Assembly: GCA_002354205.1 (NCBI GenBank)
Contig: DELD01000053.1
Location: forward strand, 1 to 24,509
Reading direction: 5' to 3'
DNA: 24,509 nucleotides
Source: Micavibrio sp. UBA2705
GTDB lineage: Bacteria; Pseudomonadota; Alphaproteobacteria; Micavibrionales; Micavibrionaceae
The position numbers were made by a program, and so were the translations under genes. Positions within the stretch are counted from its first letter, which is position 1. Each line of letters starts with the position of its first letter. The notes beneath the pieces are model-generated. The model had not been told where the DNA came from and made no database searches. It was given only the letters and a program-made list of their open reading frames with translations. This document shows, in pieces, positions 1-8,625 of this stretch.

Positions 1-1
1 A

Positions 2-55
2 ACACCACAAGAGGTTTACTTTGAGGAGCTGAAGAAATATCATGCTACACAGTAG
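2..55 (+). CDS. 3' end of an unidentified protein (partial at window edge)
   Basis: Reading frame 2 is open from the first base and ends in TAG at 53-55, giving the C-terminal residues TPQEVYFEELKKYHATQ. The charged, well-formed peptide looks coding, but 17 residues are too few to identify a family. The TP-x-EVYF run resembles the ends of some DDE integrase/transposase proteins; that is only a guess. It converges with, and overlaps by 11 bases, the small minus-strand ORF at 45-242. Confidence 0.4.
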   Translation, partial: TPQEVYFEELKKYHATQ

Positions 56-242
56 GTGTTGCACTTAGACCTTGAGACCACCTGGCCTGCATTAAGTATT
101 CAACGCCGTCTAATTCTTGCCAATATAAAGTGGCAGCAAACTTAATGCCTTCATTCTGTGCAATATTGCGCAGTTTCATATACGCATTGCGCTGAATGTC
201 TGCGATATTTCGCTCATCGACGGTTATTTGCGAATAGTCCAT
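45..242 (-). CDS. small hypothetical protein, 65 aa
   Basis: I do not recognise this protein. It has an ATG start and a mixed, soluble-looking composition with an amphipathic stretch (IADIQRNAYMKLRNIAQNE) followed by FAATLYWQELDGVEYL. No signal peptide, membrane segment or metal motif is visible. An AGAG element lies about 9 bases before the ATG, a weak ribosome binding site. It lies downstream of the MBL hydrolase gene on the same strand with a 72-bp gap, so it may be the last gene of that cluster or be separately transcribed. It could be a chance ORF, but the balanced residue use argues mildly for a real gene. Confidence 0.45.
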   Translation of the reverse strand: MDYSQITVDERNIADIQRNAYMKLRNIAQNEGIKFAATLYWQELDGVEYLMQARWSQGLSATPTV

Positions 243-314
243 AAATTAATACTCTAAGCTATCTGTCCTATACTCTAGGATATAGACAATATATTGCTTG
301 TTTCTTAATTTTAT

Positions 315-1127
315 CTAAAATTTTATCTTTATAGAAAGGCCGTCATGGGCAGGCACAGTGTTATCAGGGAACATTGCGTTCAGTTCATCGTAATCCATAT
401 ACATGGAAAGCACTGTTAATATTGTGTTTTTTGGCTTCAGCTTTGCCTGCAACTCTCTTACGTAATTGAGGTTTGCGTGCACTCTACTTTCAGGAAAATT
501 AAAGCCTGAGCTATCAACGACCAAAGTATTGATGCCTTTTAATACAGCCAAAGACTCATCTGGTATAAATGACATATCGGCGCAATATGCAAGGTCGCCA
601 ATACGGTAACCTGTAGACATGATATGCCCGTGCTGCATTTCAAAGGGAATAACGTTTAGCCCACTTACGACTTCAAAGCTTTTACGCATATCTGCGGCTT
701 TAAGCATGTGCGGATTGACCACGGCAGAGTAAAATTCACTGCGCGATTCAAACATGTGCTGATGACGTGATTTTATCGAAAGTAAAGTTTCGTCTGAACC
801 GAAGATGTTTATATTTTCTTGATGGCGGTTTTTATATACGCGTAGTTCATCTATGCCATTTGTATGGTCGCCATGGTCATGTGTATAAAGAACGGCAGCA
901 ATATCATCGAGTTTTTCTTGGTTCGCCTGCATCCTGAAATCAGGGCCTGTATCGATTATAATGTTATGGCCGTTATATTTAACCAAAGCGGATGTTCTCA
1001 GGCGTGTATTTTTAGGATTTTTAGGGTCGCATTTTCCCCATAAATTACCAATGGCAGGCACGCCTGTTGAGCCCGCTGCGCCAAGGATGATAAATTCAGC
1101 GTTTTTAATTTCACCGTTCGCCGTCAA
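315..1127 (-). CDS. MBL-fold metal-dependent hydrolase, PhnP-like
   Basis: A metallo-beta-lactamase-fold hydrolase of 270 residues, of the group commonly next to tatD and metG in alphaproteobacteria. The metal site THDHGDH lies at residues 82-88 (His83, His85, Asp87, His88), after an N-terminal beta strand and a glycine loop (ILGAAGSTGVP, 14-24). Later ligands are in MQHGH and a conserved DSSGF stretch. The family includes PhnP-type cyclic phosphodiesterases, but the substrate here cannot be read from sequence. The start was chosen as TTG at 1127-1125: it has an exact AAGGAG at 1142-1137 nine bases upstream and lies 22 bases past the tatD stop. ATG starts further upstream would make the protein overlap the tatD end and lack such a site. 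Probably the last conserved gene of the cluster. Confidence 0.88.
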   Translation of the reverse strand: MTANGEIKNAEFIILGAAGSTGVPAIGNLWGKCDPKNPKNTRLRTSALVKYNGHNIIIDTGPDFRMQANQEKLDDIAAVLYTHDHGDHTNGIDELRVYKNRHQENINIFGSDETLLSIKSRHQHMFESRSEFYSAVVNPHMLKAADMRKSFEVVSGLNVIPFEMQHGHIMSTGYRIGDLAYCADMSFIPDESLAVLKGINTLVVDSSGFNFPESRVHANLNYVRELQAKLKPKNTILTVLSMYMDYDELNAMFPDNTVPAHDGLSIKIKF

Positions 1128-1136
1128 ATTAAAATA

Positions 1137-1142
1137 CTCCTT
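1137..1142 (-). promoter_or_regulatory. Shine-Dalgarno deciding the TTG start of the MBL hydrolase
   Basis: On the minus strand AAGGAG lies nine bases before TTG (1127-1125), in the tatD-MBL gap. Upstream in-frame ATG codons lie inside tatD and have nothing comparable in front, so this site fixes the start. Confidence 0.7.
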
Positions 1143-1149
1143 AAATGCA

Positions 1150-1947
1150 TTAAGCCACGCTTTTGGCTTTTGAAAACAGCTCATAAAAATTATCACTTGT
1201 TTGTTTCGCAAAATCAGCAACGGGCATTTGTTTTAATTGTGCGACAAGTTCACCAGTGCGCACAACATTGGCAGGCTGGTTAACTTTACCGCGCAATGGC
1301 ACTGGGGCAAGATACGGGGAATCTGTTTCCACCAAAATCTTATCAATCGGCATGGCGCGGGCAACGTCGCGTAGTTCCCCTGCTTTTTCAAATGTGACGA
1401 TGCCACTAAATGAGATATAGAAATCAAGGTCTAGCCCTGCCTGCGCAAGGTCAAGGCCGCCACTAAAGCAATGAAGCACACCTTTGAGGCGCTTGTCGCC
1501 TTGCCCCTCTTCTTTTAATAATCTAATGATGTCTTCATCAGAATCGCGAGTATGGATAATCAAGGGTAATTCGGTTTCAATTGCCGCGCGGATATGTTTG
1601 CGGAAATTTTCGTGCTGTTCTTCTTTTGGGGAGTGCTTATAAAAATAATCAAGCCCCGTTTCACCAATGCCAACTATGCGCGGATGTTTGGTAAAGTTTA
1701 CAATATCCTCTGTTGTGTACTCCATTTCGGCCTCATGCGCCGCGTCATGTGGGTGCGTACCAACGGTTGCCCAAATATCGTATTTTTCTGCAATCTGTTT
1801 CAACGCTTCATATTCGCGGTGAATTTCACAGCAAATCGTGAGCATTTTATCGACCTTCGCTTCACGCGCAGTGGCGATGATTTCGTCAAGCTCCCCCAGC
1901 TTGCTGAGGTTTTTATGATTAAGATGACAGTGCGAGTCGATCCACAT
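1150..1947 (-). CDS. tatD: TatD family metal-dependent DNase/hydrolase
   Basis: A TIM-barrel metal-dependent hydrolase of 265 residues, the usual TatD length. Members are Mg-dependent 3'-5' exonucleases or deoxyribonucleases in the cytoplasm. Metal-site residues are visible in order: His6 and His8 in DSHCHLNH, Glu96 in GIGETGLDYF, His132 in IIHTRDSDED, His159 in LHCFSGG and Asp209 in VETDSPYLAP. The ATG overlaps the metG stop by one base (TAATG), so translation is probably coupled. The order metG-tatD-MBL is common in alphaproteobacteria. Whether it acts as TatD or a paralogue (YcfH/YjjV type) cannot be settled; the metG neighbour favours the YcfH type. Confidence 0.93.
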   Translation of the reverse strand: MWIDSHCHLNHKNLSKLGELDEIIATAREAKVDKMLTICCEIHREYEALKQIAEKYDIWATVGTHPHDAAHEAEMEYTTEDIVNFTKHPRIVGIGETGLDYFYKHSPKEEQHENFRKHIRAAIETELPLIIHTRDSDEDIIRLLKEEGQGDKRLKGVLHCFSGGLDLAQAGLDLDFYISFSGIVTFEKAGELRDVARAMPIDKILVETDSPYLAPVPLRGKVNQPANVVRTGELVAQLKQMPVADFAKQTSDNFYELFSKAKSVA

Positions 1948-3518
1948 TATGCTGCTTGCCCCTCTTCTTCTTTACGTTCAATTCGTGGAAACACGCCTTG
2001 CGGCTTGTCTATTTCAACGCCGCCGGTAATGGCATTGCTTGCATCAAGGGCTGTGAAGTCACGCTTATCGGCGGCGACCTTCAACTGGTCAAGCAATTTC
2101 GTAGAAGCGTCAGGAACAAAAGGCTGAATGATCAGCGCAAGGCAACGTATAGATTCCGCCAGAGTATAAAGCACACTATGCATACGCTCAGGGTCTTCTT
2201 TTTTCAATTTCCATGGCGCTTGTTCGTCAATATAGCCATTAGCCGCATCAACCGCCATTTTGAAATAACGTAAAGCTTCGTGGAACTTCTGCACATCTAA
2301 CTCACGGCGGACATGGCCGATTAGTTCTTCGCGCGTTGTTTTAAGGAGGGCTAAATCATCAGCATTTAGTGTGCCTTGCTCAGGGAATTTACCGTCACAA
2401 TTTTTGTGGATCATTGATAATGTACGCTGTGCCAAGTTACCAAGGCCGTTAGCAAGCTCAGCGTTAATACGCGTTACGGCCTGTTCATCAGAAAAGTCAC
2501 CATCGTTACCAAAAGGCACTTCGCGCAACATAAAGTAACGTGACGCATCAACGCCGTATTTTTCAATTAGATCATAAGGAGATATAACGTTACCGACGGA
2601 TTTTGACATTTTTTCGCCTTCAATCGTCCACCAACCATGCGCAAAGACGCGCTTAGGTGGGGTGATGTCGGCAGCAAGTAAGAATGCAGGCCAGTAAACG
2701 GCGTGGAAGCGGATAATGTCTTTACCAACCATATGCACATCAGCAGGCCAGAATTTTTCAAAGCTTTCAGCGTCCGTGTCAGGATAACCAATTGCAGTTA
2801 AGTAATTGGTTAATGCATCAATCCAGACATACATGACATGTTTTTCATCACCAGGGACTTTTACGCCCCAGTCAAAGGCCGTACGGCTGATGGATAGATC
2901 GCGCAGGCCACCTTTAACAAAGCTTAGCACTTCGTTTCTACGGCTTTGTGGCATGATGAAGTCAGGGTGATCTTCATAAAATTTAAGTAGCGGTTCAGCC
3001 CACTCAGAAAGTTTAAAGAAATAACTTTCTTCTTCCATCCATTCGCATTCAGCGCCTGATGGGGCAACATATTGTCCCGCATCATTTTTGGTAAGCTCGT
3101 CTTCGTTATAATAGGCTTCATCGCGCACGGCATACCAGCCTGAATAGCTGTCCTTATAGATGTGGCCTTTTTCTACCAATGTTGTCCATAGCGCCTGCGC
3201 CGCTTTTTTGTGACGATCTTCAGTTGTACGGATAAAATCATCGTTTGAAATATTCATGACTTCAGCAAGGTCACGGAAGTTCTTAGCATAGAAGTCAGTG
3301 TGTTCCTGCGGCGTAACGCCTTTTTTTTCTGCGGCTTGTTTGACTTTCTGGCCGTGCTCATCTGTTCCGGTGAGGAACATAACATCAAAACCGTCTAAAC
3401 GTTTAAAACGCGCCAGAACATCACAGGCAACTGTTGTGTATGTATGCCCTAAATGTGGTTTATCATTCACATAGTAAATGGGGGTTGTGATGTAATATGA
3501 ACCTTTATTATCTGCCAT
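1947..3518 (-). CDS. metG: methionyl-tRNA synthetase
   Basis: Class I aminoacyl-tRNA synthetase that charges tRNA-Met in the cytoplasm. The 523 residues carry the HIGH signature as HLGH (22-25) and KMSKS at 303-307, with the methionine-site stretch TGTDEHGQK (50-58) and the GKDIIRFHAVYWPAF block (265-279). The connective region around residues 128-165 has GWYAVRDEAYYNEDEL and lacks the paired CxxC knuckles of zinc-binding MetRS, so it is the zinc-free type. The protein ends after the anticodon-binding helical domain and has no C-terminal EMAP/OB tRNA-binding domain. It starts with ATG 40 bases after holB and is coupled to tatD by TAATG. Confidence 0.97.
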   Translation of the reverse strand: MADNKGSYYITTPIYYVNDKPHLGHTYTTVACDVLARFKRLDGFDVMFLTGTDEHGQKVKQAAEKKGVTPQEHTDFYAKNFRDLAEVMNISNDDFIRTTEDRHKKAAQALWTTLVEKGHIYKDSYSGWYAVRDEAYYNEDELTKNDAGQYVAPSGAECEWMEEESYFFKLSEWAEPLLKFYEDHPDFIMPQSRRNEVLSFVKGGLRDLSISRTAFDWGVKVPGDEKHVMYVWIDALTNYLTAIGYPDTDAESFEKFWPADVHMVGKDIIRFHAVYWPAFLLAADITPPKRVFAHGWWTIEGEKMSKSVGNVISPYDLIEKYGVDASRYFMLREVPFGNDGDFSDEQAVTRINAELANGLGNLAQRTLSMIHKNCDGKFPEQGTLNADDLALLKTTREELIGHVRRELDVQKFHEALRYFKMAVDAANGYIDEQAPWKLKKEDPERMHSVLYTLAESIRCLALIIQPFVPDASTKLLDQLKVAADKRDFTALDASNAITGGVEIDKPQGVFPRIERKEEEGQAA

Positions 3519-3558
3519 TTTGTTCAGCTTTCTTTTTCTGTCAGTCTTGTCTGTCTGT

Positions 3559-4719
3559 TTATTTTTCTGTGGGGAGCAAGAAAAATGCCCCTAAGTAATA
3601 ATGCATATTATCCAAATTGCCAATCTCGACATCTTGGAAATGTTTTTTCAAGTCATCCTGCAATGTGATGAGCTGTTTCAAATCATAATGCGCGGTCATT
3701 GCTTTGAGCCAATCTTCGTTGATAAAGCTACGGTTAACCTTGGTCTTTATGCATTCTGAGAATAACCACAGCATATATTCTTTAAAGGTTGAGCGTGTGA
3801 TATCATCTTTGGCGAATGATAGGCGTTCTGCCAATATATGCAGCTCAGGCCAGTTGAGCTTTGGCCATTGTGATAAGGCGGATTGTAAGTCGGTTAGGAC
3901 ATCAAAGGCGGTTTCATTGGTAAAACGCGCCGCGCGCCCAATAGAGCCCGCAGAAAGAGAAAGCACTAAATCTAATTCTTCAGGGGTAATGTCGGGTTTT
4001 AAGCCCTGTATCACTTCGCTGATTTTTTCATCAGCTAGCGGTTCAAAGTTAAAGGTTTGGCAGCGCGAACGAATAGTTGGCAGCATCGATCCTAAACGGT
4101 GACAGACAAGAATAAGCACCGCATTTTTTGGCGGTTCTTCAAGCAGCTTTAATAGCGCGTTTTGCGCATTACGGTTCATTAAATCAGCATCATCAATAAG
4201 CGCAATGCGCCAACCGCCATCACGAGATGATTTAAACCTAAAAAAGTCTGATATTTTGCGGATTTGTGCGACTTCAATAACGTCGCGCTTTTGTGCGGAG
4301 TTTGCCTTTAAAGCAGGCTCAACCAAATTGAAATCTAAATGCGCGGCAGATTCAATTTGCGCACAAACTGGGTCATCACGGCTTACGCGCATTGATGTGG
4401 GGGCAAGAGCCTCATCCTCATCGCCGCCAAATAGGCCGCCGCCCATTGATGAGTCGCTTTTTTCGCTCTCTTTCATCAAAAAACGAGCGAATTTATAAGC
4501 GAATGTGGTCTTGCCTATGCCTTTTATGCCAGAAAAAATCATGCCATGCGGTAGACGGCCTGCATTGAACAAGGATAATAAATGCTGTTCAAGCTTATCA
4601 TCACCCCAATATTCATGTGATGATGCTGGCGGTGCGAGGGTGAGTTTTTCTATTAATGCTGTATCAGCACCGTTCGCGCCCTCATTTTCGTCATTATCAG
4701 CGTCGAACTCTTCAAACAT
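3559..4719 (-). CDS. holB: DNA polymerase III subunit delta' (clamp loader)
   Basis: Clamp-loader AAA+ subunit of the replicative polymerase. The 386 residues have a P-loop GIKGIGKT (64-71), a Walker B-like IDDAD (175-179), LLKLLEEPP (189-197) and the arginine-finger motif SRC (218-220), all typical of delta-prime in this group. An unusual Gly/Asp/Glu-rich insertion (about 84-104, with GGGLFGGDEDEA) lies where zinc-finger cysteines occur in many homologues; no such cysteine cluster is present. The first 25 residues are an acidic extension. The gene overlaps the tmk end by 8 bases, the usual tmk-holB pair, so co-translation is likely. Confidence 0.93.
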   Translation of the reverse strand: MFEEFDADNDENEGANGADTALIEKLTLAPPASSHEYWGDDKLEQHLLSLFNAGRLPHGMIFSGIKGIGKTTFAYKFARFLMKESEKSDSSMGGGLFGGDEDEALAPTSMRVSRDDPVCAQIESAAHLDFNLVEPALKANSAQKRDVIEVAQIRKISDFFRFKSSRDGGWRIALIDDADLMNRNAQNALLKLLEEPPKNAVLILVCHRLGSMLPTIRSRCQTFNFEPLADEKISEVIQGLKPDITPEELDLVLSLSAGSIGRAARFTNETAFDVLTDLQSALSQWPKLNWPELHILAERLSFAKDDITRSTFKEYMLWLFSECIKTKVNRSFINEDWLKAMTAHYDLKQLITLQDDLKKHFQDVEIGNLDNMHYYLGAFFLLPTEK

Positions 4720-5380
4720 CTGCGCCTGCCTTTAGCGCATTTAATGCTGCGTTTTGGATTGCGGCGCTAATATCATCTCGCGATTGTAGTGCGTCAATGA
4801 CACAGAAGCGCGCAGAATTATCTTTTGCGATTGTAAGAAAGCCTTGGCGTAGCTTTTCGTGGAAGCTGCTATCTAAGCGCTCAAAGCGGTCTTCAATTTC
4901 AGCTTCACTAAGAACTTTTGTATCATCATTAACCCGCTTAGAACGTTTAAGGCCAACATCAACAGGAACATCAAGCAAGAAGGTGATGTCAGGTTTAAAG
5001 CTATCAATGACCAAAGCGTCAATTTTCTTAAATACATCATGGCCAATGCCGTGACCGTAGCATTGATAAGCTTGCGTAGAATCTGAAAAACGGTCACAGA
5101 TAACAATTTTTCCTTCAGCTAATGCAGGTTTAATCAATGTCTCAACATGATGGCGGCGTGCAGCGTAGAAAAGCAATAATTCGCTCATACCATCCCAATT
5201 GCCACCTTCGCGCTTAACAAGTAAGTCTCTTACCTTTTCCGCTTCTGGTGTGCCGCCGGGTTCACGGGTAAGCAGCACATGGTGACCTGCATCTTCAAGC
5301 CTTGTTTTTAAGGTTTGAATTTGTGTGGTTTTGCCTGCGCCCTCGCCGCCTTCAAAGCTTATGAATAAGCCTTTGCTCAT
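4712..5380 (-). CDS. tmk: thymidylate kinase
   Basis: Phosphorylates dTMP to dTDP for DNA synthesis. The 222 residues contain the P-loop GGEGAGKT (11-18), the dTMP-binding REPGG (39-43) and the DR(F/Y) motif in ICDRFSDST (94-102), followed by the lid region and VDVGLKRSK. The length is normal. The ATG overlaps the stop of the upstream carboxypeptidase gene (ATGA, 4 bases), and the 3' end overlaps holB, so the three genes form a tightly coupled unit. Confidence 0.96.
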   Translation of the reverse strand: MSKGLFISFEGGEGAGKTTQIQTLKTRLEDAGHHVLLTREPGGTPEAEKVRDLLVKREGGNWDGMSELLLFYAARRHHVETLIKPALAEGKIVICDRFSDSTQAYQCYGHGIGHDVFKKIDALVIDSFKPDITFLLDVPVDVGLKRSKRVNDDTKVLSEAEIEDRFERLDSSFHEKLRQGFLTIAKDNSARFCVIDALQSRDDISAAIQNAALNALKAGADV

Positions 5381-6537
5381 GCAGTCTCTCCTGCAATCAT
5401 CATTTTAAGATGAGCTAGTGCGCGCGCGAAAAAGCCCACTTGTTCAACGCTAGACGCGGTATAGAGTTTATATTCACGGATTCCCACTTCTGGAATATCG
5501 ACTTCTAAAGTGCCGACTTCTGCACCTGCTTTGATCGGCGCAATTAAAGGCGCGGAATATCTTGCGTTCATTTTAATTCGGCTTTTTGCCAATTTAGGCA
5601 CGGTTAGGACAATATCATCATGGATGGTGAGGTTTACATTATCGCTTTTACCAAAAACTACATCGGCCTGTGTAATTGTTTCGCCTGATGCTGTCAGGGT
5701 GAAGTTTTCAAAACCATTTAGCCCCCACTGCAAAAGCCGGGCGGATTCATTTGCGCGGTCTTTAATGCTTTCTAGGCCGTTAACAACCAAAATAACGCGG
5801 CGACCTTCATCTGATTTTGCTGTGCCGATAAGGCCATAACCGCCAATTTCAGTATGCCCAGTTTTCATTCCATCAGCGCCGATATCACGGTACAGCAACG
5901 GGTTTCTGTTTTTCTGAGTGATGTTATTATAGCTATATTCTTTGCGTGAAAAGAAATGCATATATTCAGGGTAGTTCTTGATGATCGTCATGGCGAGGGT
6001 TGCGAGGTCCTCTGCTGTTGAGTAATGCCCCTCAACAGGCCAGCCGCTGGCGTTCTTGAATTGGCTGTTTTTCATGCCTAAGCTTTGCGCTTTAAGCGTT
6101 ATCGCTTCAGCGAAGGCTTTCTCTGACCCCGCCATGCCTTCGGCAACGACGATTGTCGCATCGTTGCCAGACTGTACCAAAATGCCATTGAGAAGATCTT
6201 CAATCGCAACCTGATCGCCAACTTTGACGAACATTTTTGACCCGCCCTTGCGCCATGCTTTTTCAGAAACTTTAAATTTATCTTCCTGCGTGAGGCGGCC
6301 TTGCTTCAAAGCTTCGAACACCATGTAGGCGGTCATAACCTTACTCATCGATGATGTCGGCATCTTTACATCTTGATTCTTTTGGTAAAGAACCATGCCT
6401 GTATCATAATCAATCATAATCGCTTGTTTTGCCGATGTGTGATTAATTGTCGAAGCGCTAACAAAACTTGACCACAAAACAATAAGCGTCAACATAATGA
6501 GAAAGATGGTTTTTTGTAGGAAAGAATGGGAATCCAT
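5377..6537 (-). CDS. D-alanyl-D-alanine carboxypeptidase (PBP5/DacA-like)
   Basis: Periplasmic low-molecular-mass penicillin-binding protein that removes the terminal D-Ala from peptidoglycan stem peptides. The 386 residues begin with a hydrophobic signal segment (about 11-28, ending SFVSAS). Catalytic motifs are S-M-S-K at 63-66 (SxxK), SGN at 123-125 and KTG at 225-227. After residue about 280 a PBP5-type C-terminal beta domain follows (ITQADVVFGKSDNV...), with a hydrophobic C-terminal helix (VGFFARALAHLKMMIAG) that likely anchors the protein to the inner membrane. It lies between rlpA and tmk and is joined to tmk by an ATGA overlap. Confidence 0.95.
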   Translation of the reverse strand: MDSHSFLQKTIFLIMLTLIVLWSSFVSASTINHTSAKQAIMIDYDTGMVLYQKNQDVKMPTSSMSKVMTAYMVFEALKQGRLTQEDKFKVSEKAWRKGGSKMFVKVGDQVAIEDLLNGILVQSGNDATIVVAEGMAGSEKAFAEAITLKAQSLGMKNSQFKNASGWPVEGHYSTAEDLATLAMTIIKNYPEYMHFFSRKEYSYNNITQKNRNPLLYRDIGADGMKTGHTEIGGYGLIGTAKSDEGRRVILVVNGLESIKDRANESARLLQWGLNGFENFTLTASGETITQADVVFGKSDNVNLTIHDDIVLTVPKLAKSRIKMNARYSAPLIAPIKAGAEVGTLEVDIPEVGIREYKLYTASSVEQVGFFARALAHLKMMIAGETA

Positions 6538-6592
6538 TTTAGCGGCCTCTTCTGCAGTGATTAGTCAAAATTTGATGACCAACCTAGAGGTT

Positions 6593-7588
6593 TTAACCCT
6601 GCGTGTCTACAACAATCAAGGCATCCTTATAGCCATCTGCGATTAATGTGGATAGCATACTATCAGCATGCGCAACGTCATTTAACGGCCCTAGCTTTAC
6701 CCGATAATAACTTCGCCCATTGATGGCGATTTCTTTAATTTTTGTGTGGCCATAATGGCGCAGGCCATCAGCAAAGCGCAGCGCGTTTGCGTGATCCGAA
6801 AATGAGGCCGTTTGTACATATAAATTCGTTGGTGCAACGGCATATGTTTTTACTAGCTTTTGCGCTTGAACGGGTTTTGTGATGTAGCTTTTTGCTGCGG
6901 CCATTTGTACAGGGCTGTTTGGTGAATATGCGCTGTTATGAGATGCATATTTGGGCGCTTGATACGTCGGCTGAATGGCTTTGGGGGCTTGCGGCATATA
7001 TTCTGGTGTTAAGCTTGCCATGTGGGTATGTGCGGGCACGCCTTTATTGTAAGCTATCTCCATACCACGCGTTGGCTGCCCCGCTTTTGCCATGCGCGCA
7101 ACTTCGCGGCTTTCATCGCCCAGAACTTCGACCTTAACTTTTGCAGTGCCGGCGCGTTTCATATCAAGAAGCTCTGCCGCTTTTGATGACATATCAATGA
7201 TGCGCCCGCGTGCAAAAGGCCCACGATCATTAACGCGGACAATTACAGATTTGCCGTTCTCTAAGTTTGTTACGCGAACAATTGACGGGAGCTGCAAAGT
7301 TTTATGAGCGGCTGTTAAATCATTTTGGTTATACATTTCACCGTTGGCGGTAAGCTTGGCATGAAAATCTGGCCCGTACCATGATGCAACGCCTGTTTGT
7401 GTGTAGTTATAGGTCTCAAACGGTTTGTAACGCTGACCTTTAACTTTATAGGGGTTGCCAACTTTAAAGCTGCCTTTATGCGTTGCGTAGGTCGAAGGAT
7501 CAATCTTCTTGATCAAATGAGAACCTAGTTCGACTTTTGTGCAGGCTGATAAGCAAAGCAAAGAAACAAGGCAAATAAATTTTTTCAT
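6593..7588 (-). CDS. rlpA: RlpA-like septal lipoprotein with DPBB and SPOR domains
   Basis: Outer-membrane lipoprotein of the RlpA family; characterised members are lytic transglycosylases that cut denuded glycan strands at the septum. The signal peptide ends in the lipobox LSAC with the lipidated Cys at 16. The double-psi beta-barrel spans about 65-157, with GVASWYG, the catalytic-type Glu/Asp region (TANGEMYN, RVNDRGPF) and the DMSSKAAELL end. A Tyr/Pro/Ala-rich linker (about 175-250) leads to a C-terminal SPOR domain (about 254-329), which binds glycan lacking stem peptides. The neighbours, a transglycosylase and a carboxypeptidase, fit a joint role in septal wall processing. Confidence 0.94.
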   Translation of the reverse strand: MKKFICLVSLLCLSACTKVELGSHLIKKIDPSTYATHKGSFKVGNPYKVKGQRYKPFETYNYTQTGVASWYGPDFHAKLTANGEMYNQNDLTAAHKTLQLPSIVRVTNLENGKSVIVRVNDRGPFARGRIIDMSSKAAELLDMKRAGTAKVKVEVLGDESREVARMAKAGQPTRGMEIAYNKGVPAHTHMASLTPEYMPQAPKAIQPTYQAPKYASHNSAYSPNSPVQMAAAKSYITKPVQAQKLVKTYAVAPTNLYVQTASFSDHANALRFADGLRHYGHTKIKEIAINGRSYYRVKLGPLNDVAHADSMLSTLIADGYKDALIVVDTQG

Positions 7589-7629
7589 GGCAGATACCCG
7601 TAAACAGAACGTTTAGACAATAATCTATA

Positions 7630-8616
7630 TTAATCCATTGCGATTAAATCTGCAAGTAACCCAACGGATGTAGCGAAATAAGTCGACCTATTCCAATGCA
7701 TGATGGTGTTAAAATTACTATATACAATAAAAGCATCGCTACCGTCTTTGTCGGGAACGACTATGGACGAAAGCACACCTTCAGCCTGTGGAAGTGGCGC
7801 GCCATTGGTGAGTGTTACGTTGCGATCTGTCCAAAATGAGATTGGCTTTTTAACGTCGCGCCCTTCTAGATCCATAGAAAAACCTGTGGGGAGTTGGACG
7901 CTGCGCCCCCAACGTAAGTCTTTATCCCAGCCAACAGAAGCGAGGTAATTCGCCATTGAAGCGAACACATCGGGCATACTGTCCCATATATCTTTAATGC
8001 CATCACCATCATAATCAACCGCATAGGCGTGATAGCTTGAAGGCATGAATTGGCATTGCCCCATAGCGCCAGCCCAGCTACCTTTTAACTGGTCTATGGG
8101 CTTATTGAGTTGCTGTGATATTTTGATAGCCTTTTTAAACTCTGAAGTGAAAAATTCTGCTCTGCGCCCTTCATAGGCAAGAGTTGCGAGGGATGAAAGC
8201 ACCTGCATCCCACCAGTAAAGCTACCGTAATTAGTTTCTATCCCCCAAAGCGCAATGATGTATTTTGGCTGCACGCCATATTTAGCGGCAATCTCGCCAA
8301 GGATTTTATGGTGTTTCTGGTAATTTTTGCGGCCGTTATTTATGCGGGACTCAGAAAGGATACGTTTTTGATAGTCGGCATAGCTGACTTTCTTTTCCGG
8401 CTGCTTTTGGTCAAGCTCTATGACCCGTGATTTATAGGAAATATGGGTAAGGACACTCGAGCGCGTTGCGGGCGTAATTTCGCCGTTATTAACCATTGCT
8501 GTTAAAAGCTGTTCAGCCCATGTCATAAAACCTTGATCGTTCGCCTTTGCAGCGAGCGGAGAGAAGAGCAAGCAGCCACAAATGATCGCTGCGCATAAAA
8601 ATCGGATGGAAAGCAT
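7630..8616 (-). CDS. MltB-type lytic murein transglycosylase (SLT_2)
   Basis: Periplasmic enzyme that cleaves the MurNAc-GlcNAc bond with formation of 1,6-anhydro-MurNAc. The 328 residues start with a Sec signal peptide (about 1-25, ending LAAKA). The catalytic Glu is E127 in ALWGIETNYG, followed by the MltB-family GAMGQCQFMPSSY block (183-195) and DYDGDGIKDIWDS. There is no C-terminal peptidoglycan-binding domain and no lipobox; the cysteines near residue 14 are within the hydrophobic core and not in a good lipobox. The ydcF-like stop overlaps the AAGGCGG ribosome binding site in front of this ATG, consistent with co-translation. It precedes rlpA by 41 bp. Confidence 0.93.
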   Translation of the reverse strand: MLSIRFLCAAIICGCLLFSPLAAKANDQGFMTWAEQLLTAMVNNGEITPATRSSVLTHISYKSRVIELDQKQPEKKVSYADYQKRILSESRINNGRKNYQKHHKILGEIAAKYGVQPKYIIALWGIETNYGSFTGGMQVLSSLATLAYEGRRAEFFTSEFKKAIKISQQLNKPIDQLKGSWAGAMGQCQFMPSSYHAYAVDYDGDGIKDIWDSMPDVFASMANYLASVGWDKDLRWGRSVQLPTGFSMDLEGRDVKKPISFWTDRNVTLTNGAPLPQAEGVLSSIVVPDKDGSDAFIVYSNFNTIMHWNRSTYFATSVGLLADLIAMD

Positions 8617-8625
8617 TTCGCCGCC

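Noticed and set aside
264..288. imperfect hairpin TGTCCTATA/TATAGACA after the MBL gene as terminator
   Set aside because: One bulged base and no T-run on the minus strand; not convincing as a terminator.
1594..2127. 177-codon plus-strand ORF
   Set aside because: It lies opposite tatD and metG, whose reading frames have clear catalytic motifs; its translation is Cys/Phe-rich with no family features.
3704..4102. 132-codon plus-strand ORF
   Set aside because: Antisense shadow of holB with no recognisable domain.
4656..5054. 132-codon plus-strand ORF
   Set aside because: Antisense shadow of tmk; Ser/Arg-rich composition typical of a shadow frame.
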